A stretch of 64,000 nt of DNA from JALUZX01 sp964561605 (GTDB lineage Bacteria > Planctomycetota > UBA1135 > JALUZX01): assembly GCA_964561605.1 (NCBI GenBank), contig CAZLQD010000022.1:1-64000 (forward strand), given 5' to 3'. A program made the translations under genes and the position numbers. Position 1 is the stretch's first letter. Each line of letters begins with the position of its first letter. Below the pieces are notes generated by a model that was not told the origin of the DNA, made no database searches, and was given only the letters and a program-made list of their open reading frames with translations. Below are positions 9,429 through 16,524 of the stretch, in pieces.

Positions 9429-12101
9429 CTACCAGGCTCCCACCCGGTCGCGGACCAGCCCGGTGAACCTGGTCCGGCGGGGAGCGAAAACATCCAGGAC
9501 CAGGGCCTGGAAAAAGAGATCCTTCCCCAAAAGGACCGGGTCTTTGGGCACCTTTCCCTGCCACCAGGCCTTGGGGCCCCGAAAAACCGCAATCGGGAAG
9601 AGAGGGAGGATCAGGGAAGGATCCACCCGGAGAACCCCGAAGGGGGGAAGAACCGCTTTCCCGGGTTTCAGGCCCATGAAGAGGAGGGCCGCCTGGGAGG
9701 GTCCCCCGAAGATTTCCAGCCTGTATTCCTTCCCGATGCTGCAGGCCCAGGGTGCCCGCAGATACCGGAAGGAGTTGAAGAGGACCTGGGGGGAGAGGAA
9801 GGGATAGAGGGAGAAGACCACCAGGTCCGGGCTTCCTTCCCCGTCCAGGTCGCCCTCCAGGACCTTGTAGGTCTTGGAGAGGCCGTTGGTGAAGAGTGCC
9901 GGATCGAGAGGCGTGGCCTTGGAAAACCTTCCTTTCCCGTCGTTCCAGGCCGCCAGGATGGAGAAAAGGTAGGGATGGGTCGGAAGGGCCCCGGAGAGAA
10001 CCAGGTCCCGGTCCCCGTCCCCGTCCAGGTCCAGGCATTGTTCGGGGAAACCTGGAAGAGCGGGACTCGACGGCGTCGGTGGGAAAAGCCCATTCCCCGG
10101 ATTGAGGAAGACGAGGCCGGCCACGGGCGGAATCTTTCCGTTTTTCAGAAGGCCCACCACCAGGTCCAGGTCGCCGTCACCGTCCAGGTCGGCCAGGAGA
10201 GGCCTGCGGCAGTTGGAGAGTCCCGTCGACGAGAAGAAGGGCGCCCCCGCCTTGAACCGCCCCTTCCCGTCGTTCCAGAGAACCTGGACCAGGTATTTCC
10301 CGTTCCCTCCCGGCCCGATCCGGAGAAGGTCCAGGTCTCCGTCGCCGTCCAGGTCGCCCTTTGCGAGGCCCCGCGTCTTCACCGCCGCTTGAGGGAGGAA
10401 CCCGGTCCCGGCTCTCCGGAAGATACCGAACCCCTGGTTCACCAAGTAGACGTCCCCCCCCGAATCGTTCCCCAGGATCAAGTCCGGATCCCCGTCCTTG
10501 TCGAAGTCGCCTATGGCGATGGAGGTGTTCCGGATCTTGAAAGGGCCGGACTTGAAGTTCAAGGCGGAGAAGTCTTTGAAGGTTCCCTTTCCTGTGTTCA
10601 GGTACAGGACGTTCTTGTCGGATCCACCGTAATTCGCGCAGAGCCCGAGCAGGTCCAGGGTCCCGTCGCCGTTCACGTCCGCCAGGTAGACCCGGTAATA
10701 GAAGAGAGGAGAAGAGACCGGCTTGGGGGGCATCTTCGAGGCGGGAGCCTCGGAGAAATTCCCACTCCCGTCGTTGAGGAGGAGGAGAAACCTCTTTCCC
10801 GGGCCGTCACCCACCAGGTCGGGGTCCCCGTCTCCGTCCACGTCCCCAAGGGCGTACCTGGTTTCCCGGGAGGATGCCAAGTATCCCGGGTAGAAGGAGA
10901 ACTTCCGGAAAGGGGCCCCAGAAGCGGCCGTGAAGCGGGCCTTCCCGTCGTTGAGGAGAAGGATGGGACGGCCTCCCCCTGCGAAGACCACGTCCCGGTC
11001 TCCGTCCCCGTCGAAGTCCCCGGTGGAGATGTACCCCGTATATTTCCCTCCCGCAGGGGTCTCGATCCTGCGGGGCGTCCGGAAGAAGCCTTTCCCCTTG
11101 TTCTCCGCATAGAACAACCCCTCACCGGAACCCGAGACCAGGTCGAGGTCACCGTCGCCGTCGAAGTCGGCGAAAACCGCATCGTCCCCCGGAACAGGGG
11201 CGGCCAGATGGGTCCCCGAGGCATCCCGGAACTTTCCTTTCCCGTCGTTCAGGAAGATCCTGGACGCCGGCGAGAGGAAGAGATCCGGTGAACCGTCTCC
11301 ATTCACGTCCCCCGCGGCGAGCCGCCTGACCGACGAGGGGGGAACGCCGGTCGAGACGGGGATGGTCCCCTTGAAATTCCCTTTTCCGCTGTTCCACGAG
11401 ACCCGGAGAGTCCACCCTTGTAAGCCGGATGACTGGTCCACCCCCACGTAATCGAGATCGCCGTCGCCGTCCACGTCCAGGAAGAGAGAGATGGGGAAGC
11501 GGGTCTGGCCGCCTCCGGCCGGAGGGGGAGCCAGGGCGCCGGACAGGGAGAATCTCCCCCTTCCGTCGTTGAGGAGGAGAAAGGACTTCAGGGGGTAACC
11601 GGCCCGAACGGCCAGAAGGTCGAGATCGCCGTCGCGGTCCACGTCCCCCATGGCGGCGATCTTCGTTCCCGGAGCCATGGAAGGAAGGGACTTTGGATTG
11701 GCCCGGAAATTTCCCTTTCCGTCATTGAAGAGGACGAGGGGGCTCCCCAAGACCAGGTCCAGGTCCCCGTCTCCGTCCAGGTCGCCCGTGAAGATCCGCC
11801 GGGGACACCCGCCCAGGTTGTTGGTCCCCGTGAAAGCGCCGTATTCCCAAGTGAAGCGACCCTTCCCGGCATTCTTGAGAATGTGACAGAGCCCACCGGA
11901 ATATGCCACATCCGTGAAAGAAAGGAGGTCCAGGTCCCCGTCCCGGTCTACGTCGCAGGGGACGAGGATCCACGGCACCGGCCCGGGCGGGATCTGGGCC
12001 TTGCCGCCCTCCACGAAGGGATAGCGGACCGTCTGGGCGGGGGCGGGGGAAAGAAAGGCCGAAATAAAGAGGGCCTGGACGAGGATTCTGCGGATCTGCA
12101 T
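9429..12101 (-). CDS. Secreted FG-GAP/VCBS repeat protein
   Basis: This 890-residue protein has a signal peptide (MQIRRILVQALFISAFLS, then APAQ). About fifteen FG-GAP/VCBS-type repeats follow, each with a calcium-binding-like DLDGDGDLDLV signature and an xxLLNDGKGxF segment; they form a beta-propeller typical of integrin-like extracellular proteins. The last ~100 residues are a distinct domain (LPPFGVLRVDPSLILPLF, then VPKDPVLLGKDLFFQALV) that is recognisably related to the C-terminus of the beta-helix protein at 54104-55462. The role is probably extracellular binding or adhesion; no catalytic motif is visible. Confidence 0.85.
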   Translation of the reverse strand: MQIRRILVQALFISAFLSPAPAQTVRYPFVEGGKAQIPPGPVPWILVPCDVDRDGDLDLLSFTDVAYSGGLCHILKNAGKGRFTWEYGAFTGTNNLGGCPRRIFTGDLDGDGDLDLVLGSPLVLFNDGKGNFRANPKSLPSMAPGTKIAAMGDVDRDGDLDLLAVRAGYPLKSFLLLNDGRGRFSLSGALAPPPAGGGQTRFPISLFLDVDGDGDLDYVGVDQSSGLQGWTLRVSWNSGKGNFKGTIPVSTGVPPSSVRRLAAGDVNGDGSPDLFLSPASRIFLNDGKGKFRDASGTHLAAPVPGDDAVFADFDGDGDLDLVSGSGEGLFYAENKGKGFFRTPRRIETPAGGKYTGYISTGDFDGDGDRDVVFAGGGRPILLLNDGKARFTAASGAPFRKFSFYPGYLASSRETRYALGDVDGDGDPDLVGDGPGKRFLLLLNDGSGNFSEAPASKMPPKPVSSPLFYYRVYLADVNGDGTLDLLGLCANYGGSDKNVLYLNTGKGTFKDFSALNFKSGPFKIRNTSIAIGDFDKDGDPDLILGNDSGGDVYLVNQGFGIFRRAGTGFLPQAAVKTRGLAKGDLDGDGDLDLLRIGPGGNGKYLVQVLWNDGKGRFKAGAPFFSSTGLSNCRRPLLADLDGDGDLDLVVGLLKNGKIPPVAGLVFLNPGNGLFPPTPSSPALPGFPEQCLDLDGDGDRDLVLSGALPTHPYLFSILAAWNDGKGRFSKATPLDPALFTNGLSKTYKVLEGDLDGEGSPDLVVFSLYPFLSPQVLFNSFRYLRAPWACSIGKEYRLEIFGGPSQAALLFMGLKPGKAVLPPFGVLRVDPSLILPLFPIAVFRGPKAWWQGKVPKDPVLLGKDLFFQALVLDVFAPRRTRFTGLVRDRVGAW

Positions 12102-12222
12102 GGTTCTTCCTCCATTTCATCGCCGGGAAAGGCCTGGGGGCTTCCTTTTCCCTCCAAAGCTCCCCTATGCTAAACATCCTCGACCGGCATGGGAACCCCT
12201 CTCCGGAAAGCCCCCCCCGCCC

Positions 12223-12528
12223 GTCAGCCCCGACGTCGGGGGAGGGGACTTCGCCGTTCCGAGCCGGTTTCATTGCTTTCGCCACTCCCAGGACGTCCCG
12301 GCCATGAGTCGACGCTCATGCCTGGGCCGGCCCCGAGCATCATACATTCCTCGGTTAGCCAGGGCTGGCCCCGAGCCAAGCGAGGGGACATCCCGGGGGT
12401 ACATCCCGTATCCCAGACCCCAAAACCAAGATCAGGTCATCCCACTCAGATGATAAAACGCCTCCCTAATTCCCCCGGAGTCACTCAGCCGGGGCATCCG
12501 CCTCGACCGACGGCCGGCGCGGGCTGAC
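12223..12528. repeat. Composite structured repeat region with GTCAGCCC termini
   Basis: The segment begins GTCAGCCCC and ends GGGCTGAC, the same inverted termini as the repeat at 3338-3504. Inside, in reverse orientation, are the conserved block GCCACTCCCAGGACGTCCCG (12281-12300) and a variable hairpin, CATGAG (12303-12308) with CTCATG (12315-12320). It therefore looks like a diverged, rearranged member of the same family. I see no coding frame in it. Confidence 0.5.
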
Positions 12529-12745
12529 CATACCTTTGGGGCCTTTCAAAACCCGCCACGTCCTGGATGCCGTCTCTTCGGGATCCCATCCTTCCCGGTG
12601 CCCCCTTTCCTCCTAACAAATACCTCAAGATGCCGAAAAAGAACCTAACCCCATTCAAATTTTTTGCCCGGAGGGGGGCACGGAAAGCCGATTCTTCTGG
12701 TAAGGTAACAACGTTCCCTCGGGCATCGACAAGAGGGCTCCAGAA
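12529..12745 (+). other. Leader region of the first UGA-containing gene
   Basis: This is gene-free sequence between the repeat and the first putative selenoprotein gene. It is AT-richer than average near 12610-12665 and presumably contains the promoter, although no consensus pair is convincing. A weak Shine-Dalgarno-like AAGAGGG lies about 9 bases before the ATG at 12746. Confidence 0.35.
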
Positions 12746-13684
12746 ATGAAAAAACAAATTTCCATCCTCGCTTTCTGCGCCTTCGCCCTCGCTCTCGTCG
12801 CCTCCACCGCGCCTCCCCAGTGAGGAAGCGGCGGTTGCGGTTCCTCCGGAGGAGGATCCACAGGTGGTGATGCGGGGGGAGGATTCGGAGGTGGAAGTTC
12901 CGGCGGCGGAGGTTCGGGAGGTGGAAGCGTCGGGGGAGGAGGAGGCGGCGTCGGGGGAGGCGCGGGAGTCCGGGGCGCCAGGGGCGCCAGGGGAGGCATC
13001 TCCATCGCCCCGAGAAGCGCCCAGGCCCAGCAGATCCTGAGGATCCGGTTCGAGATGGATCCCTCCATCGAGGACGTGGAACCTGGAACCACGGAGGAAT
13101 TCAAAGAAAAGGTCTTCGGAACGGAAAACCGGAAACCCCTCCTTCTTTACATCATCTCGACCGACAAGAAGGTCCGAAAGCTCGCCCGAAACCTGGCTTC
13201 CACCACCTGGCGGGACGAACGTGTGGCCCTGGGGTCCAAGTTCTTCCGGCTCATCAAGGTCTATCAATCGGAGATCGGCCCGACCCATCCTCTCCATAAG
13301 GTTACCAAGGGACGGAAACTTCCCAGGGTGGTCCTCCTTTCCATGGACGGAAAGACGGTGAAGAAACTGGAGGGGAAATTTTCCGCAACAAGGCTCTTCG
13401 GCTCCATGAGTTCCATCGTCAGGAAGGACTTCAAGAGAAGCCTGGGGACCTTCGTTTCCCGGATGCGAAAACTTCTGAACACCCTGGACGCCTTCTCCAA
13501 CAACAGGAGGAAGCTGGATTACCGGAAGGCGATAGCCCTGGCAAAAGGGCGCACCGGGAAATTGAAAGCCTTGAAGAGGCAGGAGCAGGCCCTGGATGCG
13601 AAGAAACAGGCCCTGGTGAAAAAGATGGAGATCCTTCTCTCCTGGACCACTGCCCTGGGGGAGAAGACCGCAAAAAGCCGCTGA
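12746..13684 (+). CDS. Putative secreted selenoprotein 1 (in-frame UGA), thioredoxin-like domain
   Basis: Read through one TGA, this frame gives 312 residues. Residues 1-25 are a signal peptide (MKKQISILAFCAFALALVAS, then TAPPQ). Codon 26 is TGA, proposed selenocysteine, followed by GSGGCGSSGGG and a ~50-residue glycine-rich linker. The domain beginning KPLLLYII resembles a thioredoxin-type fold without a CxxC. It contains DERVALGSKFFRL and LPRVVLLSMDGK, then a Lys/Arg-rich helical tail. The frame is open from TGA to the TAG-free end, and the domain is clearly homologous to the two downstream genes with the same layout. If UGA were a stop only a 25-residue peptide would be made. A UGA-dependent function is inferred, not shown. 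Confidence 0.75.
12821..12823 (+). other. In-frame UGA, proposed Sec codon 26
   Basis: The TGA directly follows codons for Ala-Pro-Pro-Gln at the end of the signal peptide. The same APPQ-TGA junction occurs in both paralogues (14411-14413 and 15538-15540). A cysteine codon (TGC) follows five codons later, giving a Sec-x4-Cys pair in the proposed protein. Confidence 0.7.
12839..12859 (+). promoter_or_regulatory. SECIS-like hairpin downstream of UGA, gene 1
   Basis: TCCTCC (12842-12847) pairs with GGAGGA (12851-12856) around triloop GGA, with two more G-C pairs beyond a T-T mismatch. The loop begins 24 bases after the TGA and has G at its first position. As I recall them, bacterial SECIS rules are a 3-14 base loop with a G in the first two positions, 16-37 bases from UGA, and this hairpin fits. 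Confidence 0.6.
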
Positions 13685-14329
13685 GACCCCGGGGCCGGCT
13701 CGATGGAGGAGATCCGTTCCGGGACACCCGGGAGTCGGCGGGGGAAAAAGAGCGCCCGAACCATCGCCCGTTTTCGCCGCAAAAACCTGTGGCAGATTCA
13801 CCAGGTCCCCGGACTTGCCTGCAATCGACCTCCCAGGGCCGTCTTTCGGAGCGATACCCAAGAAGGAACAGCTCTCTGTCCCGGTCTTCGGGGCCTTCGC
13901 CGCCTTGCTCGTTTGATATGACTCCCCACCTATCGGTGTCCTCGCCTTCTCGGCCGCCTTCTTCCAATTTACCTTCTACGGCGGGATTCTCTGGAATCGG
14001 CTTGCCGCATGTAAAGGATGGAGGAAGGCCCTCCTCACCCCGCTGGTGATCCCCCTGGTCCTCACGGCGGCGGACTTCCTCCTTCCCATCCCGGGGAAGG
14101 CCCTTTACTGCATATAGGGTCGGTCCCTCCCCGGTCCGAGCGGGCCCTTCCGGGTCGAATCGAGACACCCGGGGAGCCTCCTTCCCCCGAAACTTTCCCG
14201 GACCGTACCAAAACCGAAACACTCTCTCCTTTTCAGGAACGATCCGCTGAAGAAAGCCCTGCTCGAAATCCGATCGTTTTAGCACCTCCGTCGAATTCCT
14301 CGACGGCAAGCAACCAAGGAAAAAGGGCC
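13685..14329 (+). other. 645-bp gap between selenoprotein-like genes 1 and 2
   Basis: No intact gene is present. The middle holds a decayed membrane-protein-like frame described separately at 13791-14117. A good Shine-Dalgarno (AAGGAAAAAGG) for the next gene ends just before 14330. No repeats of the GTCAGCCCC family are visible here. Confidence 0.5.
13791..14117 (+). pseudogene. Possible remnant of an integral membrane protein gene
   Basis: One frame reads through a single TGA (13914-13916) and encodes three hydrophobic stretches (VPVFGAFAALLV, IGVLAFSAAFFQFTFYGGIL, LLTPLVIPLVLTAADFLLP) before a TAG at 14115. The spacing and the TPLVIPLVLTAADFL segment loosely recall the membrane domain of apolipoprotein N-acyltransferase, but it is too short to assign. 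No hairpin like those of the flanking genes follows this TGA, so I treat it as decay rather than recoding. Confidence 0.3.
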
Positions 14330-15256
14330 ATGAAAGAAAAGTTTTCCCTTTCCCTCCTGGCGTTCTGCTCCCTGGCCCTTGCCTTGGCCGCCTCTTCGGC
14401 CCCGCCGCAGTGAGGCTACGACCAGTGCGGATCCTCCGGAGGAGGATGGAAATTCGAAGGGGGGAGATGGGAGAAGTCCCGGGAGAAAGAACCTGCGGGC
14501 CGGAAAACAGCGAAAAAATCCGCCCCCTCCCGGAAATGGAGCTCTCCCCCCCCCTCGACCTCGAGAAGAAGCCCGCAGGCGGGGAAGATCCTCCGCCTCC
14601 ACTTCCAGGCTGCCTACAGCACCCACGGGAGCGGTCCCTTCTCGATAAAAGAATTCCGGAACAGGCTCCTGGACGGCCGGGACCCCAGGCCCCTGCTCTT
14701 CTTCATCACTCCATCCCCCGGCCGCTGCCGGAAAGACCCCCGCCGAAGGACATGGGGGGACGAGAGAGTGGTCCTGGGAAGCAAGTTCTTCCGGATGGTC
14801 CGGGTCCACCAGGCCGCCCCCTCCGCAGGGCGGGATTTCGAGAATGGGCCTCTCCCTCCTCCCCTTCCCAGGATCGTCATCCTTTCCAGGGACGGCGAGG
14901 TGGCGGCCAGCCTGGAGGGGAACATCCCCTCCAAGGCTCTCTTCAAGACCATGAAGACCCTGGTCTCGGTGGAATACGGAAAGGACCTGGACGAGTTCGT
15001 ATCCAAGATGCGGAAAATCCTGGATCGCATGGACAACCTCGCCTCGAAGAGGCTCGAGATCCAGTGCCGCCGTGCCCTGGCCCGGGAGAAGGGCTGGGTG
15101 AGAGTCCTGGAGAAACTGAAGGAGGAGGAGAGAATCCTGGACGGAAAGGAAGCCGCCCTCCATGCGAGGGCCATGGCCCTCCTCTCCTGGACCCGGACCC
15201 CCCTCCCTTCCCGCGCGAAAGAAAAAAAGGAAGAAAGGGTATCCAAAAAGCTCTAG
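14330..15256 (+). CDS. Putative secreted selenoprotein 2 (in-frame UGA), thioredoxin-like domain
   Basis: With the TGA at codon 28 read through, the product is 308 residues. The signal peptide (MKEKFSLSLLAFCSLALALA) ends SSAPPQ, then UGA, then GYDQCGSSGGGW. The pattern Sec-x4-Cys-Gly-Ser-Ser-Gly-Gly matches gene 1. Unlike genes 1 and 3, the linker is Lys/Arg/Ser/Pro-rich rather than polyglycine. The domain RPLLFFIT ... DERVVLGSKFFRMVRV ... LPRIVILSRDGE ... DEFVSKMRKIL aligns with both neighbours. This is the most diverged copy, yet its frame has no other stop over 308 codons. It is preceded by a strong Shine-Dalgarno, AAGGAAAAAGG. Confidence 0.7.
14411..14413 (+). other. In-frame UGA, proposed Sec codon 28
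   Basis: The TGA follows the codons for APPQ exactly as in genes 1 and 3, and a TGC codon follows five codons later as in gene 1. Confidence 0.7.
14431..14447 (+). promoter_or_regulatory. SECIS-like hairpin downstream of UGA, gene 2
   Basis: A perfect 7-bp stem, ATCCTCC (14431-14437) with GGAGGAT (14441-14447), closes triloop GGA. The loop starts 24 bases after the TGA, the same distance and loop as in gene 1. The stem also encodes Ser-Ser-Gly-Gly, so protein and RNA constraints overlap. Confidence 0.65.
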
Positions 15257-15462
15257 GATGCCTTCCCTGGAGGGCGGTCCCGGCCCTTTTCGAAACACCT
15301 TCTTTCCCCTCCAGGCCCCTTACGCCGCCCTCACATGGGGCTTTTTCCCCACCCATGTCGCATTTCCACGTGTTTCCCCGGCCGAAAAGAGGAGTAGAAT
15401 CTTTTTGTTCCCTGCTCTCCGCCGGAAGGCGGACCCCCAGGCCGGCCCATGGAGGAAGAACC

Positions 15463-16317
15463 TTGAAGAAGCAACTCTCGATCCTGGCCTTTTGCGCTTT
15501 CGCCGTCGCTCTCGCGGCGAACACCGCCCCGCCCCAGTGATGCGGCGGCGGAGGCTCCGCAGGTGGCGGAGCGGTAGGAGGAGGCGGCGGTGGAGGGGCC
15601 CGGGGCGGCGGAGGCCGCGGAGGGGGCATCGCCATCGCTCCCAGGAGTCCCCAGTCCAGGCGGATCCTGAACCTCAAGTTCACTCCCGGCCCCCTGGAGG
15701 ATCCCCTCCAGGCCGATTCCCCGGCGGACCTGGTGGCGAAGTTCGCCGGCTACGGGGAGAAGCGCCCCCTCTTCCTCTTCATCACGGGAAGGGACCCCAA
15801 GGCGGCCAAGAAGGTGGCGCTCATCCAGAATACGGCCTTCAAGGACGAAAGGGTGGCCTTGGGGGCGAAGTTCTTCCGGCTCGCCCAGGTGGAGGCGGAC
15901 CAGATCACCCGCTCCCATCCCCTCTACAAGATCGTGGGGGGCCGCAAACTCCCGAGGATCGTCATCATCTCCCTGGACGGGAAGACCCACAAGAAACTGG
16001 AAGGGCGGATCTCGGCGGGAAGGCTCTTCGGCGCAATGAAGTCCATCGTCCGGAAGGACTTCAAGCGGAGCCTGGGATCCTTCGTCAACAAGATGCGCAA
16101 GTGCCTGAACGAGCTGGACAAGCTGGAGAGCGAAAAGAGGCGGCTCGAGAACCAGAAGGCCCTGGCCGCCAAGAAGGGCCCCAAGAGTTCCAAGGTCAAG
16201 CTCCTGGCCAAGAAGGAGGCCCTCCTGGCCGCCAAGACCAAGGCCCTGGGGGAGAAGATGAAGGAACTCCTGGCCTGGACGGTCCCGCCGGGGGAGAAGA
16301 CCGCCAAGAAGGACTGA
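15463..16317 (+). CDS. Putative secreted selenoprotein 3 (in-frame UGA), thioredoxin-like domain
   Basis: Starting at TTG 15463, which has an excellent Shine-Dalgarno (GGAGGAAG), the frame encodes 284 residues with TGA at codon 26. The signal peptide (KKQLSILAFCAFAVALAAN, then TAPPQ) is almost the same as in gene 1. After UGA comes Cys directly (Sec-Cys), then a polyglycine linker, then RPLFLFIT ... DERVALGAKFFRL ... LPRIVIISLDGKTHKKLEGR ... SIVRKDFKRSLGSFV, closely matching gene 1. The C-terminal ~90 residues are Lys-rich and helical. A 12-bp terminator hairpin follows. The substrate and the function of the selenol are unknown. Confidence 0.75.
15538..15540 (+). other. In-frame UGA, proposed Sec codon 26
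   Basis: The third APPQ-TGA junction; here TGC follows immediately, giving adjacent Sec-Cys in the proposed product. Confidence 0.7.
15554..15572 (+). promoter_or_regulatory. SECIS-like hairpin downstream of UGA, gene 3
   Basis: A perfect 7-bp stem, GCTCCGC (15554-15560) with GCGGAGC (15566-15572), closes the loop AGGTG. The loop starts 20 bases after TGA and has GG at positions 2-3, reminiscent of the AGGUCU loop of the E. coli fdhF SECIS. The stem sequence differs entirely from genes 1 and 2 while the placement is conserved. Confidence 0.65.
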
Positions 16318-16341
16318 CCCTCTCTGCAGGCGGACGGATCA

Positions 16342-16368
16342 CGGGCCCGCCCCACCGGGGCGGGCCCG
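16342..16368 (+). terminator. Strong terminator hairpin after selenoprotein-like gene 3
   Basis: CGGGCCCGCCCC (16342-16353) pairs perfectly with GGGGCGGGCCCG (16357-16368) around ACC, followed by TTCTCT. It closes the three-gene selenoprotein-like region before the ammonia-lyase gene. Confidence 0.75.
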
Positions 16369-16524
16369 TTCTCTACCCCCTGGATCGAAGAGGCCCGGCC
16401 CGGCAGAATAGCCGCCACGCGGGCCGGACTTCCCGGTCGCTGCGGGGTGGGCGGGCGTGAAAAACCCCAGTCCGTCGGGAGTTCCCCCCTTCAGGGACTC
16501 CCGCATCGACCCAAGGAGGTTTTC

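Noticed and set aside
13914..13916. TGA in the membrane-protein remnant as a fourth Sec codon
   Set aside because: No hairpin of the kind seen in the three genes follows, and there is no signal peptide or APPQ context.
12746..16317. Reassignment of UGA to a sense codon in the whole genome
   Set aside because: Many other genes here end in TGA, including the ATGA overlaps at 1696, 29665, 31868 and 59812, so UGA functions as a stop generally.
12746..16317. Sequencing error or frameshift as the origin of the in-frame TGA
   Set aside because: Three independent copies carry the same TGA at the same site in frame, which a random error would not produce.
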